NCBI RefSeq assembly: GCF_023703795.1
Contig: NZ_CP098518.1
Location: forward strand, 3,286,001-3,350,000
DNA length: 64,000 nucleotides
Direction of reading: 5' to 3'
Source: Haloplanus sp. HW8-1
GTDB lineage: Archaea; Halobacteriota; Halobacteria; Halobacteriales; Haloferacaceae
The position numbers and the translations under genes are program-made. Position 1 is the stretch's first letter; every line of letters starts with the position of its first letter. The notes below the pieces were generated by a model. The model saw nothing but the letters and a program-made list of their open reading frames with translations, searched no databases and was not told the DNA's origin. This document shows positions 25,127-35,119 of this stretch, one piece after another.

Positions 25127-25693
25127 ATGGAGCGGACGCCGACGGGAACCACGGTCGGGGTCGACGACCCCTACGACCACGCCGACCGCTGTGACCACCT
25201 GACATCGGACGGTCGCTGTCGGTTCGCGCTGGAACGTGCCGGCGACGGCGGGGGACGACGTTCCCCGAGTAGCCGGCCGTCGGCCGGCGACGACCCCGAG
25301 TTCGCCGCCGCCCGCCGTGCGGAGGGGTACGACTGCGTCGTCGCCGGCGACGCCGAGTGGTGTGACTGTCCCCACTACCGCTCGACGACCGACGGCCGCG
25401 AGTGTCGGCGCTGCGGGCTCGACGAGGTGCGGATGGCTCACGACGACGCCCGGCCACTGCTGGAAGAACACCACCTGTCCTACGGGGGGGCCGACGACGG
25501 TGACGGCCCGACCCACGAGATCACGGTCGCGCTCTGTCGCTGGTGTCACGCGAAGGTCCACGCGGGATGGGCACGGATCGACGACGGCGTCAATCCCGAC
25601 GCGGAGGCCCTCGCGGCCCGCGAGGAGCGCCGAAGCGCGGAGCGAGCGGAGTTCGGGTTCCGGACGGCCGCCGAGCGGGACGACCGGGAGTGA
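25127..25693 (+). CDS. Cys/His-rich HNH-like protein (DUF7097-like)
   Basis: 188 aa. The N-terminal CDHLTSDGRC, a central CDCPHYR ... CRRCG and a C-terminal EEHHLSYG plus CRWCHAKVHAGW give several zinc sites. The last part resembles an HNH/treble-clef nuclease fold (HH ... CxxCHxxxH). I believe it is the haloarchaeal family DUF7097. Nuclease activity is not proven by these residues. Confidence 0.72.
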   Translation: MERTPTGTTVGVDDPYDHADRCDHLTSDGRCRFALERAGDGGGRRSPSSRPSAGDDPEFAAARRAEGYDCVVAGDAEWCDCPHYRSTTDGRECRRCGLDEVRMAHDDARPLLEEHHLSYGGADDGDGPTHEITVALCRWCHAKVHAGWARIDDGVNPDAEALAAREERRSAERAEFGFRTAAERDDRE

Positions 25694-25745
25694 CCCCGAG
25701 TCGGTTCCGGTCCCCTTTTAGGCGCTACCGCCCTATTCGGGCGTA

Positions 25746-26294
25746 ATGACCCGGATCGTCGTCGTCGACAATCACGGCCAGTTCACGCATCTGGAGCGGC
25801 GGGCGCTCCGCGACGCGGGCGTGGACACCGAAATCGTCGACAACACCACGCCGCCGGCTGACCTCGACGCGGACGGCCTCGTCCTCTCGGGGGGACCCGA
25901 CATGGACCGCATCGGACGCTGTGGCGAGTATCTCGGCATGGACGTGCCGGTTCTCGGCATCTGCCTCGGCATGCAGATCATGGCCGCGGAAATCGACGGC
26001 GCGGTCGGCGCGGGCGACTACGGCGGCTACGCCGACGTCGACGTGCGGATCGTCGACGACGCGGACCCACTCGTCGGCTCGCTCGCCCCCGAGACGCGGG
26101 TGTGGGCCAGCCACGCCGACGAGGTGGTCGACCTCCCGACGGGCTTTACTCACACCGCCACGAGCGACGTCTGCGAGGTCGAGGCGATGAGCGACCCGGA
26201 CCGGGAGCTCTACGGCGTCCAGTGGCACCCCGAGGTCGCCCACACCGCGGAGGGCGAGGACGTGTTCGAGAACTTCATCGCCCGCTGTCGGTGA
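25746..26294 (+). CDS. guaA: GMP synthase glutamine amidotransferase subunit A
   Basis: 182 aa. A stand-alone class I glutaminase: LSGGPDMDRIG, catalytic Cys in LGICLGMQIMAAE, and QWHPEVAHT with the His-Glu of the triad. Archaea split GMP synthetase into this subunit and a separate ATP-pyrophosphatase subunit, which is not in the window. It supplies ammonia for XMP to GMP. Confidence 0.95.
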   Translation: MTRIVVVDNHGQFTHLERRALRDAGVDTEIVDNTTPPADLDADGLVLSGGPDMDRIGRCGEYLGMDVPVLGICLGMQIMAAEIDGAVGAGDYGGYADVDVRIVDDADPLVGSLAPETRVWASHADEVVDLPTGFTHTATSDVCEVEAMSDPDRELYGVQWHPEVAHTAEGEDVFENFIARCR

Positions 26295-26417
26295 CGTCGC
26301 GGGTCGTCCGACCCGTCGGTGGATCGCGGTGGCGATTCGGGGATCCTCCGGGGGACCGTGACGACGGCCCTACTGAAGGGAGAGATTTACCACGCCCCGA
26401 CTCGTCGGGCCGACTGA

Positions 26418-28328
26418 ATGACGGCGACCCAGTCCGACCTCGCGGGGCTGTCGCGGTACATCTTCACCGCCCCCAGTTGGTACGCCAGCCTCGGGTTCGC
26501 CCTGATCCTGGCCGCGATGGCCGGCATCGCGGCCTTCGACTCGGGGGACACGTCGCCGACGTGGCGGAACCTGCTCATCCTGGGGCGTGACGCCTGGCAG
26601 GGGATCTTCTTTATCGGCCTCCCGACGATCATCGCGTCGGTGGGGACGACCGGCGTCGACCGGTACGTCGGCGGCAAACTCACGCCGAACCGGTCGTCGT
26701 TGCTGGCGCTCCTCTCCGAGGTCATCCTCGTCGCCATCCTCACCGTCGCAGGCATCGTCTCGCAGGTGACGATGCTGGGCCAGACGTTCGTCTACGACGC
26801 GCTGGTGATCGCATTGGCCTCCATCTTCGCCTTCCGGCTGCTGGTCGTCATGGCCGTCTCACAGTCCTCGCTGCTGATCGCCGCGGTGCCCGCCAGCCTC
26901 CAGACCGTCGTCTCGGCGGTCTTCCTGTTCGTCTACAGCGGGACCGTCCGCTTGCTGGAACTCGGCGGTCCGCTCGTGGACGCCTACCTGATGCCCTATC
27001 TCTCGCGGGCCTCCGAGGCCCCGCCCGAACTGTGGGTCATCGACGCCAACCACTTCCAACTGCTCGCGATCACGTGCGTGCTCTACGCCGGCGCCGTCTA
27101 CACGTTCATCCGGGTGATCGACCGACCGTGGCAGCGCAGCCTCGGGGTCTCCGTCCTCGACTTCATCCGCGGATTCGTTGGGCACGTGGCCGAGGGCTCG
27201 CGCGAACTGGAGGATTTCTTCGAGAAACTCGGCGAGGAGGCCATCGTCCCCGTGACGGTGCTTTCCTTTCGCTCGGCCGACGGCGACGAGAAGGCCCGGT
27301 TCGTCCTCCCGATGATCCACCCGGGGCCGATGGGGGAGATCGGGGGCGGTAACTTCCCCGTTCGGGTGGCCGAACACACCGAGGGGCTGGTCTTTCCGCC
27401 CCACGCCACCGCAGGCCACGACTTCAACCTCGTGACCGAACGCGAGGTCGACACCATCCTCGACGCCATCGACGACGCCGAGGAGCGACTCACGTACGTT
27501 GAGGAGGCGTCGCGGAGCGTCCGCACGGAGTCGGGCGAAGTGTCGATGCTCGGGCAGGCGTTCGGCGACGACGCCCTGCTGATCGCGACGTACGCGCCCG
27601 GGTTCGCCGACGACGTGGAGTTCGGCGTCGGCCTGTCGGCGGCCGCCGAGGCCCGCACCGTCGGCCTCGACGACGTACTCCTCGTCGACGCCCACAACTC
27701 CAACAACGGTCTACAGGGCGAGGACCTCGGGCACGTCACCCCGGGGAGCGAGCGCGCGTTCGACATGATCACGGCGGCCAAGCGGGCCGGGCGGCGACTG
27801 GGCGAGGCGCCGCGTGGCCCGATCCGCCTCGGCGTCGCCTGGGACCGGACCGAGTGGGACGCGCTGGACGGAATCGGTCCCCTCGGGATCCGCGTCGCCG
27901 TCGTCGAGGTCGACGGCCAGCAGACGGCGTACGTCCTCGTCGACGGCAACAACATGGTCCCCGGACTCCGGAGTCGCGTCCTCGATGCGGTGACCGCCGT
28001 CGCCCCGGTCGACGCGGCGGAGGTGATGACGACCGATACGCACATCGTCAACAGCGTCGAGGCGGACAACCAGGTAGGGTCGGCCATCGACCACGGCGAG
28101 TTCGTCGCGCTGATCGAACGACTCGTCGGGGAGGCCGTCGACGACCTCGAACCGGTGTCGGCCGCGCTGGCGACCGAGCGCACGACGGTGACCGTCTTCG
28201 GCAACGACCGGACGGAGACGCTCGCCAGTCACGCGAACGCCCTCGTCTCGATGGGCGGGGCGCTCGCCGCCGTCATCATCCTCGCCGCCATGGCGGCGAG
28301 CGTCCTGATCTTCTTCCTCACAGGCTGA
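26418..28328 (+). CDS. DUF2070-family membrane protein
   Basis: 636 aa. About six or seven helices fill residues 1-240, then a long soluble domain with FVLPMIHPGPMGEIGGGNFPVRV (core MIHPGPMGEIGGG), FPPHATAGHDFNLV, VDAHNSNNG and a final helix. His/Asp clusters suggest a metal site. The family is archaeal, of unknown function, and possibly a membrane-linked metal-dependent enzyme. It overlaps the convergent zinc-finger gene by 11 bases. Confidence 0.88.
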   Translation: MTATQSDLAGLSRYIFTAPSWYASLGFALILAAMAGIAAFDSGDTSPTWRNLLILGRDAWQGIFFIGLPTIIASVGTTGVDRYVGGKLTPNRSSLLALLSEVILVAILTVAGIVSQVTMLGQTFVYDALVIALASIFAFRLLVVMAVSQSSLLIAAVPASLQTVVSAVFLFVYSGTVRLLELGGPLVDAYLMPYLSRASEAPPELWVIDANHFQLLAITCVLYAGAVYTFIRVIDRPWQRSLGVSVLDFIRGFVGHVAEGSRELEDFFEKLGEEAIVPVTVLSFRSADGDEKARFVLPMIHPGPMGEIGGGNFPVRVAEHTEGLVFPPHATAGHDFNLVTEREVDTILDAIDDAEERLTYVEEASRSVRTESGEVSMLGQAFGDDALLIATYAPGFADDVEFGVGLSAAAEARTVGLDDVLLVDAHNSNNGLQGEDLGHVTPGSERAFDMITAAKRAGRRLGEAPRGPIRLGVAWDRTEWDALDGIGPLGIRVAVVEVDGQQTAYVLVDGNNMVPGLRSRVLDAVTAVAPVDAAEVMTTDTHIVNSVEADNQVGSAIDHGEFVALIERLVGEAVDDLEPVSAALATERTTVTVFGNDRTETLASHANALVSMGGALAAVIILAAMAASVLIFFLTG

Positions 28329-28521
28329 GTTCGCGCGTGTCCACCGCGTCACAACTCGGACACCGGTGCCGGTACTCGACGCGCCGGCCGGCAGCGGCGG
28401 TCACGCGCCACTCCACCTCGCGGTCCTCGTGTCCACAGGCCGGACACGCCGCCCGTGACTCCTCGTAGTGGGCCCGAAGCCGGCCGAACGGTGTCGACGC
28501 GGATCGATCCTTCATTGACAT
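28318..28521 (-). CDS. Small zinc-finger protein, HVO_0649-like
   Basis: 67 aa from ATG 28521 (a second ATG two codons in). CPACGHED and CPSCDAVDT form one zinc-ribbon, after a conserved TPFGRLRAHYEES block. I recognise it as the haloarchaeal HVO_0649-type zinc-finger family. GTTAAC about 27 bases upstream is a plausible TATA. Probably binds nucleic acid or protein; function unknown. Confidence 0.82.
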   Translation of the reverse strand: MSMKDRSASTPFGRLRAHYEESRAACPACGHEDREVEWRVTAAAGRRVEYRHRCPSCDAVDTRELSL

Positions 28522-28613
28522 ACGTTACCATTAGTCAGGAAACACGTTAACTCTTTGTACCGTTCGGCGGTGGGTCCCGAAAGCAGAAATATCCGGACGG
28601 TCTACGGAGTGGC

Positions 28614-29729
28614 GTGCTCCTGGTGCTCTGTGTGGACCTCGACGACGACCTCGGCCGAAAGACCGGCATCGAGACGCCGGTCGTCGGCCGCGACGCCGTC
28701 AGGGACGCCGCCGTCGCCCTCGCCACGACGGATCCGGAGGACTCCGACGTAAACGTCATGTTCCAGGGACTGCACGTGCTCGACGACCTCCGGGACGAGG
28801 AGAGCGAGGAGGTGGAGGTGGCGGCGGTGACGGGCGTCCAGGGCAGCGAGGTGCGGGCCACCCGCGCGGTCGGCGAGGAGGTCGACCGCGTGCTCGCGGG
28901 ACTCGCCACCGGGGAGTCGGTGCGGGCCATCGTCATCACCGACGGCGCCCAGGACGAGTCGGTCCTGCCGGTCATCCGGTCGCGGGTCCCCATCGACAGC
29001 GTCCGCCGGGTGGTCGTCCGGCAGGCACAGGACCTGGAGTCGATGTACTACACGATGAAGCAGGTGCTCGCGGATCCCGAGACCCGCGGGACGCTTCTGG
29101 TACCGCTCGGCATCCTCCTGTTGATCTACCCCTTCGTCACCATCGCCACCTTCTTCGACATCCCGGGTGCGGCGGTCCTCGGCCTCATCTCCGCGCTGCT
29201 CGGCCTCTACACGCTGTTCCGGGGGCTCGGCCTCGAATCGACGGTCGACGAGGTCGCCGATCGGGTCCGGAACGTCCTCTACGCCGGCCGGGTGACCATC
29301 ATCACGTACGTCGTCGCGGCGGCGCTGCTGATCGTCGGCGGGGCCGAGGGCGTCTCGACGCTCCGGACCGTCGAGGCGGGCGTCCCCGGCGACCCGTCGG
29401 CGGTGACGGTACTCGCTGCGCTCGTCAACGGCGCCATCCGATGGTTCGCCGCGGCGGGGATCACCAGCAGCCTCGGGCAGATCACCGACGAGTATCTCGC
29501 CGACCGGTTCAAGTGGCGCTACCTGAACGCCCCCTTCTACGTCGCCGCCATCGCGGTCGTCCTCTATGCCGTCTCGGGGTTCCTCCTCCCGCCCCTCGAC
29601 GAGGTGACGACGCTCACGCTCACGGACCTCGCGGTGGCACTCACGGTGGGAACCTTGCTCGGCGTCCTCAGCACGCTCACCTTCGCCATCGCGGAGTCAC
29701 GGTATCCGACCGGCGTCGATCCGGCCTAA
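28614..29729 (+). CDS. DUF373-family membrane protein
   Basis: 371 aa from GTG 28614 (VLLVLCVDLDDDLG). The N-terminal 150 residues form a soluble Rossmann-like domain with CVDLDDDLG, and about six helices fill the rest (ITYVVAAALLIVGG, FYVAAIAVVLYAVSG). This architecture is DUF373, an archaeal family of unknown function. It ends four bases inside the convergent prenyl synthase gene. Confidence 0.88.
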   Translation: MLLVLCVDLDDDLGRKTGIETPVVGRDAVRDAAVALATTDPEDSDVNVMFQGLHVLDDLRDEESEEVEVAAVTGVQGSEVRATRAVGEEVDRVLAGLATGESVRAIVITDGAQDESVLPVIRSRVPIDSVRRVVVRQAQDLESMYYTMKQVLADPETRGTLLVPLGILLLIYPFVTIATFFDIPGAAVLGLISALLGLYTLFRGLGLESTVDEVADRVRNVLYAGRVTIITYVVAAALLIVGGAEGVSTLRTVEAGVPGDPSAVTVLAALVNGAIRWFAAAGITSSLGQITDEYLADRFKWRYLNAPFYVAAIAVVLYAVSGFLLPPLDEVTTLTLTDLAVALTVGTLLGVLSTLTFAIAESRYPTGVDPA

Positions 29730-30568
29730 CGCTCCCGGACGACGACGAACTCCGCGAGGTCCTGGAGATAGTCGACCGCGTCGACCTCCTCGGTGTCGGC
29801 CGCCGCCAGTGCCGCCAGCGCCCGGTCCGACTCGCGGCGTGCCCGCTCGTTGGCCGCCTCGGGCGAGATGTCGGTCACCTGCACCAGTGACGGGCGGTCC
29901 ATCTCCGCGTCCTGCCCCGTCGGCTTGCCGAGGTCGTCCGCGTCGGCAGTGGCGTCGAGCACGTCGTCGCGGATCTGGAAGGCGACGCCGACTCGTTCGG
30001 CGTAGTCGCCGAGCGATTCGACGGTGAAGGCGTCGGCGCCGCCCGCCACCGCACCTAGCTCCGCCGCCGCCCGAAAGAGAACCCCCGTCTTCCGGCGTGC
30101 GAGTTCCATGTACTCCGACTCGTTCGTCGGACGGGCGACCAGTTCCGTCGCCTCGCCCTCTCCGAGTTCGACCATCGCCTCGGCGACGATCCGCATGGCG
30201 CGTTCGTTCTCCGAGAAGAGCGCGAACGCCTCGCCGAGCAGGCCGTCGCTGGCGACGATGGCCGGCCCGTAGCCGAAGGCCTCCCACGCGCTCGGCGTGC
30301 CGCGGCGCACCGCCGAGCGGTCGATGATGTCGTCGATCACCAGCGACGCGTTGTGGACGAGTTCGACACCCACCGCGAAGTCGACGGCGTCGGCGGGGCT
30401 CCCACCGACCGCCTCGCAGGTCAGCACTGTCACCGCGGGGCGGACCCGTTTGCCCCCGGCGAGGGCGACGTGTTCGAGTTCCGCCGCCAGTTCCGGGGGC
30501 TCGACCGCCTCGACGAGCGCCTCCAGCCGGTCGTTCACCAGACCGACGCGACGATCCAGATACTCCAT
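29726..30568 (-). CDS. Polyprenyl diphosphate synthase
   Basis: 280 aa from ATG 30568. The first Asp-rich motif is LVIDDIIDRS and the second FQIRDDVLD, with GGKRVRPAVTVL and ELVHNASL around them. It condenses IPP units to geranylgeranyl-type chains for archaeal lipids or quinones. It is rather short for the family (about 300-350 residues); the first aspartate motif spacing is of the short DDxxD type. The gene precedes etfBA by 38 bases at its start side. Confidence 0.92.
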   Translation of the reverse strand: MEYLDRRVGLVNDRLEALVEAVEPPELAAELEHVALAGGKRVRPAVTVLTCEAVGGSPADAVDFAVGVELVHNASLVIDDIIDRSAVRRGTPSAWEAFGYGPAIVASDGLLGEAFALFSENERAMRIVAEAMVELGEGEATELVARPTNESEYMELARRKTGVLFRAAAELGAVAGGADAFTVESLGDYAERVGVAFQIRDDVLDATADADDLGKPTGQDAEMDRPSLVQVTDISPEAANERARRESDRALAALAAADTEEVDAVDYLQDLAEFVVVRER

Positions 30569-30606
30569 TGCCCGGGCGAAAGGGCGGGCGCGGCAAGTAC
30601 GTGACG

Positions 30607-31566
30607 CTATGCGAACCGCTCGATGAGTTCGGGAACGACCTCGAACAGGTCGTCGACGATCCCGTAATCCGCGATGTCGAAGATCGGCGCGTCGGGATCG
30701 GTGTTGACGGCGATGATCGTGTCCGCACCCTTCATCCCCGCGACGTGCTGGACCGCCCCGGAGATTCCGAGCGCGAGATAGACCGTCGGCGTGACGACCT
30801 TCCCCGACTGTCCGACCTGCCGGTTTTTCGGTAGCCAGCCGTTGTCGACGATGGGGCGCGAGGCCGCGACGGTCGCGTCCAGTGTGTCGGCCAGTTCCTC
30901 GACCAGTTCGAGGTTCTCCTCCTCCTCGATCCCTCGGCCGACCGAGACGATGAACTCGGCCTCGCCGATGTCCACGTCCCCGGCGCCGACCTCCTCGAAC
31001 CCACGCACCGTCGACCGCATCGACGCCTCGTCGACGTCGACGTCGAAAGGGATGATCTCGGCGTCGCCGTGGTCCTCCGCCGGGGGCCACTCGCCGCCCC
31101 GGACCGTCACGGTGACGGGGTCGGCCGCCACCTCGACCGTCGTCTCCACTTTCGACCCGTACATCTCGCGGGTGACGACGAGGCCGTCCGCGACCGTCAG
31201 GTCGACCGCGTCGCTGACCATCGGTGTCGAGAGACGCGTCGCGACCGCGGGGGCGTAGTCGAGACCGTTCACGCTGTTGGGCAGGAGGAGGACGCTGGGC
31301 TCGACCGACCCGGCGAGTGCCGCCGTCGCCGCCGCGTACACGTCGTGATTGAACTCCTCGCCCTCCTCGACGGTGTGGACGGCCTCGACGCCCGCGCGGT
31401 TCAGCCGTTCGCCGAAGCCGTCGACGTCGCCGCCGATCACGGCGACGTGCAGGTCTCCACCCAGGTCGTCGGCCAGTTCGCGACCCGCGGTGAGCAACTC
31501 GAAGCTCACCGGCCGGAGTTCGCCCCGCCGGTGTTCGGCGACGGCGAGGACGTCACCGTCGCTCAT
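30607..31566 (-). CDS. etfA: Electron transfer flavoprotein, alpha subunit
   Basis: 319 aa. The C-terminal FAD-binding half has QVGQSGKVVTPTVYLALGISG (core GQSGKVVTP), GAVQHVAGM and NTDPDAPIFDIADYGIV, diagnostic for EtfA. With EtfB it passes electrons from acyl-CoA and other dehydrogenases to the quinone pool. Its ATG overlaps the etfB stop by four bases (ATGA), making an operon etfB-etfA. Confidence 0.96.
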   Translation of the reverse strand: MSDGDVLAVAEHRRGELRPVSFELLTAGRELADDLGGDLHVAVIGGDVDGFGERLNRAGVEAVHTVEEGEEFNHDVYAAATAALAGSVEPSVLLLPNSVNGLDYAPAVATRLSTPMVSDAVDLTVADGLVVTREMYGSKVETTVEVAADPVTVTVRGGEWPPAEDHGDAEIIPFDVDVDEASMRSTVRGFEEVGAGDVDIGEAEFIVSVGRGIEEEENLELVEELADTLDATVAASRPIVDNGWLPKNRQVGQSGKVVTPTVYLALGISGAVQHVAGMKGADTIIAVNTDPDAPIFDIADYGIVDDLFEVVPELIERFA

Positions 31567-32354
31567 TCCGCACCCACCCCCGCATCCCGCAGGACCGTCT
31601 CCAACTCGGCGGCCGTCTCTTCGGGACTGCCCTCGAAGAGTGTGGCGTCCGACTCGCTTTCCGGTTTCGCCATCCCCGAAAGCGTCATCTCGCCGTCGAG
31701 GACGGCCGGATCGAGGCCGAGGTCGTCGAGCGTTCGCACGTCGAGGTCCTTGCGCTGGGCTTGTCGGATCCCCCGCAGGCTCGCGTAGCGCGGGTCATTG
31801 ATCCCCGTCTGGATCGTCAGCACGGCGGGCAGGGAGACGGTCGTGAGTTCCTCGACGCCGCCCTCGAGTTCCCGACGGACGGACGCCTCCTCGCCGTCCA
31901 GTTCCAGATCGTTCACGACGGCGGCCCACCCGTAATCGAGGTGTTCGGCGAGGGCGACGCCCGTCGCTCCGAAGCCGTCGTCGGCGGCCTGCACGCCCGA
32001 GAGAACGAGATCCGGCGTCTCCGCCTCCGCGACGGCCGCGAGGACGCGGGCGGTCGCCGTCGGCTCGACCAGATCCGCCTCCGCGAGTGCGTCGTCCCAG
32101 ACGCGGACCGCGCGGTCGACGCCCTTCGCCAGGGCCATGCGGATCGTCTCCTCGCTCCGCTCGGGACCGACCGTGACGGCGACGACCTCCACATCGTCGT
32201 CACGGTTCTCGGCGATCCGGACGGCCGCCTCGACGGCGTAGTCGTCCCACTCGTTGAGGTCGTATTCGAGGAACTTTTCGGGGATCGTCAACCCCTCGAT
32301 CTCGAAGTCATCGGCGACTTCGGCGACCTCCTTGACGGTCACGAGAACCTTCAT
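31563..32354 (-). CDS. etfB: Electron transfer flavoprotein, beta subunit
   Basis: 263 aa. NEWDDYAVEAAVRIAE, DLVLSGVQAADDGFGATGV (core GVQAADDGFGATG) and LPAVLTIQTGINDPRYASL match the EtfB signature with the AMP-binding loop. First gene of the etfBA pair. It acts in the cytoplasm, feeding beta-oxidation electrons to an ETF dehydrogenase not present here. Confidence 0.95.
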   Translation of the reverse strand: MKVLVTVKEVAEVADDFEIEGLTIPEKFLEYDLNEWDDYAVEAAVRIAENRDDDVEVVAVTVGPERSEETIRMALAKGVDRAVRVWDDALAEADLVEPTATARVLAAVAEAETPDLVLSGVQAADDGFGATGVALAEHLDYGWAAVVNDLELDGEEASVRRELEGGVEELTTVSLPAVLTIQTGINDPRYASLRGIRQAQRKDLDVRTLDDLGLDPAVLDGEMTLSGMAKPESESDATLFEGSPEETAAELETVLRDAGVGAE

Positions 32355-32396
32355 GCTCGGCTCCTTTCCGGGCCGGGAGTAAACGTTTTCCGGAGG

Positions 32397-33608
32397 CTAC
32401 GCGTCGGGGTCCTCGTCGGGCAGGGAGATGAGATTCTCGCGGCCGAGACGAAGCTTCTCGACCCGCCCGTCGTCGGCCATCGTCGAGAGCAGTTGCGACA
32501 CCTTGGCGTCGGACCACCCCGTCTCCCGGACGATCCGTGCCTGCTTCATCCGCCCGCCGTTCTCGTCGAGGAGCCGTTCGACGCGTTCTTCGTCCGAGAG
32601 CAACGACGGATCGACCCCGTCGTCCGCATCCTCATCCTCGTCTTCGTCTTCCTCGCCGTCCCCGTCATCGGGGAGCGACGCGCCCGACTCGGTCGCCGTC
32701 CCGTCGGCACCGTCCGCGGCGTCTGCCGGGGAAGCGGCGGTCGGGTCCTCGTCGGGCGGGGTCGGCGCCGCCGCGCCGTTTGGACGGTCGTCTCCCGAGT
32801 GCGTCCCCGTACCGTCACTGCGGCGGCGAGCGTAGATCGCGGCGGCGACGAGCCCCATCCCCACCAGCAGGGCGCCACCGACGAGCGCCCAGGGCGTCGA
32901 CTCCTCCGGCGGTTCGGTCGCGGTGCGCTGATAGGAGATGGTGAGGGGTTCGCGGAACGTGTGTGGGCCTTGGATGACCACCGAGCCGTTGTCGAGGCCG
33001 AACCGCGTATCGGTCACCCGGTAGCCGGACGGCGTGTCGACGACCAGTCGCTGCGACGGGCCGATCGAGGCGAGCCACGTCCGGTTCTCGGGCATCAAGA
33101 CGGCGTCCTCGATGACGAATCCGTCCTCGGTGCTGGTGACGAAGTTCGTCCACGTGAACGTGAGGCTGAGGACGCCGGTTCCGTTGGTGATCGTGGCGTT
33201 CCGACGGAGGTTCCGGATCGACATCTCCCGTCCGGTCGCGTCGCTCGCTTGCCCGGCGAGCGTCCGGAAGAACCGCCCGTCGAGACTCGTCTCGGCGTCG
33301 CCGGCTTCGAACGCGCGGCCGTACCGTTCGAACGCCGCCCGGTCGACCGACGACGAGAGGTTGTAGTGAATCGAGACGTTCCAGCGGGCGTCCCCGGCGG
33401 GGTCGGGGTCGATGTAGAACCGGGTGACTATCGGGTCGTCGATGCGAGCGAAGGACGGCCCCGCAAGTGCCGGGCGGTCGACGGGTGACGGAGGGACGGT
33501 GCTCCCCGTCCGGTCCGGGGAGGGACCACCGATCCCGGCGACGGCCGTCGCGGGGAGCGTCCCGGTGAGAATGATCAGGAGGGCGAGGAGGGGCGCGGCG
33601 ATCCGCAT
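32397..33608 (-). CDS. Membrane-anchored helix-turn-helix protein with an external domain
   Basis: 403 aa. A signal peptide (residues 1-25) leads an external beta-rich domain (about 40-265) with Asn-rich stretches, one helix (LVGGALLVGMGLVAAAIYA), then a very acidic linker (EEDEDEDEDADD) and a C-terminal winged helix with GGRMKQARIVRETGWSDAKVSQLL (core RETGWSDAKVSQLL). This layout resembles haloarchaeal DUF7345/DUF7343 regulators that sense outside signals and bind DNA inside. Targets unknown. Confidence 0.82.
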   Translation of the reverse strand: MRIAAPLLALLIILTGTLPATAVAGIGGPSPDRTGSTVPPSPVDRPALAGPSFARIDDPIVTRFYIDPDPAGDARWNVSIHYNLSSSVDRAAFERYGRAFEAGDAETSLDGRFFRTLAGQASDATGREMSIRNLRRNATITNGTGVLSLTFTWTNFVTSTEDGFVIEDAVLMPENRTWLASIGPSQRLVVDTPSGYRVTDTRFGLDNGSVVIQGPHTFREPLTISYQRTATEPPEESTPWALVGGALLVGMGLVAAAIYARRRSDGTGTHSGDDRPNGAAAPTPPDEDPTAASPADAADGADGTATESGASLPDDGDGEEDEDEDEDADDGVDPSLLSDEERVERLLDENGGRMKQARIVRETGWSDAKVSQLLSTMADDGRVEKLRLGRENLISLPDEDPDA

Positions 33609-33738
33609 TACTTCGTGCGTCTCGATGAGACGGCAAAACGCTTTCCATCGTCACAGAGGCCCTGTCGGCGAGATAGCGGCCGTCAGACGCGAGACGGAAG
33701 GCGGGTGTTTTAGTAGCAGGCGATTGTACCGCCGCGGG

Positions 33739-35103
33739 ATGAGAGCCCTCCCCGTTCTCGTGGTTGCCCTCCTCCTTTCGTCCACGGTCGGGGCCACGGG
33801 TGGCCTCGCCGGGGTCGTCTCCGAGCCCTCGCCACCGGCGCCCGCACCCGAATCCGGTCCCGAGCCCGCAGCGCTCGACGCCCCGGTCGTCGCCCAGACC
33901 GACGAGAACCGCACCACTCTCCGGCAGATCAACGTCCTCGACGTGCCACCGGAGTCGGTCGACCGGTCGGTCGTCGCCCGACACTACGTCGACCTCGGAC
34001 CCGCCGTTGGACTCTCGACCAACGCGACGACCCACCGCCTGCGGACGCTCGCGATGGTCGAACGAGTACGGCGCGCCGAGACGACCGACCTGCGGCGCGA
34101 ACGCCTCCTTGCGGCGCTTCGGGACCTGGAGACGGCGGTAGACGAACTGGACCGCCGGCAGACCGCCGCGGTCGACGCGTACAGCCGCGGCGAACTGACC
34201 AGCCAGGAACTGCTCGTCACGCTGGTCGGCATCAGCATCACCGCACAGGAACTCAACGACCGGCGGACGCAACTGGAGGAACTGTCCGCCGACACGCGCG
34301 GCTTCGACATCGACCGCGGGCGGCTGGCCTCGATCGGGAACCGCCTCTCTGCGTTCATCGGACCGGTCCGGGGACACGCCCGTGCGGTACTCCGTGGCAA
34401 CGCCGACCCCCATCGGTTCTACGTCGCGACGGGCGCCGGGGGGGTCACCATCTCGACCATCATCGGCGACACGTACGTCCGGGAGGCGTACCGGGGTGAC
34501 CTCCGAAACGGCGCTGGCTCCGCCATCGAACTCGAAGTCGCCCTCGACATCGTCGCGGAGAGCTATCCGGTCATCTGGAACACGACCCGCGAACAGACGC
34601 AGGTGTTCGGCGGCGGCGAGACCTACCCCGTCAGGATCGGCCACAGCAGGGGGGACTTGACCGCGTACGTCGACAGCGACGCCCGCATCGTCTACGCCGA
34701 ACACCAGCGACGACCGCTGGAGACGGTCGTCACGGACCAGCGTCTCGAGCGCGCCGACGGCGGCCTGCGACTCGTCGTGAACCACACGTACCCCGGTGGC
34801 CCCGTCCAGATACGGGTCGTCGACGAGGCGACCGACGATCCCGTCGAGGCGTCCGTCACGATCAAGGCCGGACCGACGCCCCCGGAACCGGTCGGCACGA
34901 CCGGTAGCGACGGCACACTCTGGACGCTCTCGCCCAACCGACAGTACACCGTCACCGTCGAAGCGCGGGGCACGAACGTCAGCACCGTCGTCGTGCCGGG
35001 TGTCCCGCCGCGGGTAGTGGGCGGCGGGGACGGCGGGGACGGGAACGCAACGGCGACGGCGACGCCGATGGACGGCGCCGTCGCTGACCTTTATCACCCG
35101 TGA
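33739..35103 (+). CDS. Secreted protein, DUF7096-like
   Basis: 454 aa from ATG 33739. A Sec-type signal (RALPVLVVALLLSSTVGA) is followed by a Pro/Ser linker, an alpha-helical region (about 75-200), a beta region with many Asn/Thr and an Ig-like C-terminal domain (VQIRVVDEATDDPVEASV). I believe this is the haloarchaeal DUF7096 group. It ends close to the next secreted gene (16 bases), suggesting an operon. Confidence 0.75.
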   Translation: MRALPVLVVALLLSSTVGATGGLAGVVSEPSPPAPAPESGPEPAALDAPVVAQTDENRTTLRQINVLDVPPESVDRSVVARHYVDLGPAVGLSTNATTHRLRTLAMVERVRRAETTDLRRERLLAALRDLETAVDELDRRQTAAVDAYSRGELTSQELLVTLVGISITAQELNDRRTQLEELSADTRGFDIDRGRLASIGNRLSAFIGPVRGHARAVLRGNADPHRFYVATGAGGVTISTIIGDTYVREAYRGDLRNGAGSAIELEVALDIVAESYPVIWNTTREQTQVFGGGETYPVRIGHSRGDLTAYVDSDARIVYAEHQRRPLETVVTDQRLERADGGLRLVVNHTYPGGPVQIRVVDEATDDPVEASVTIKAGPTPPEPVGTTGSDGTLWTLSPNRQYTVTVEARGTNVSTVVVPGVPPRVVGGGDGGDGNATATATPMDGAVADLYHP

Positions 35104-35119
35104 CGGCGCCAGCCGGCCC

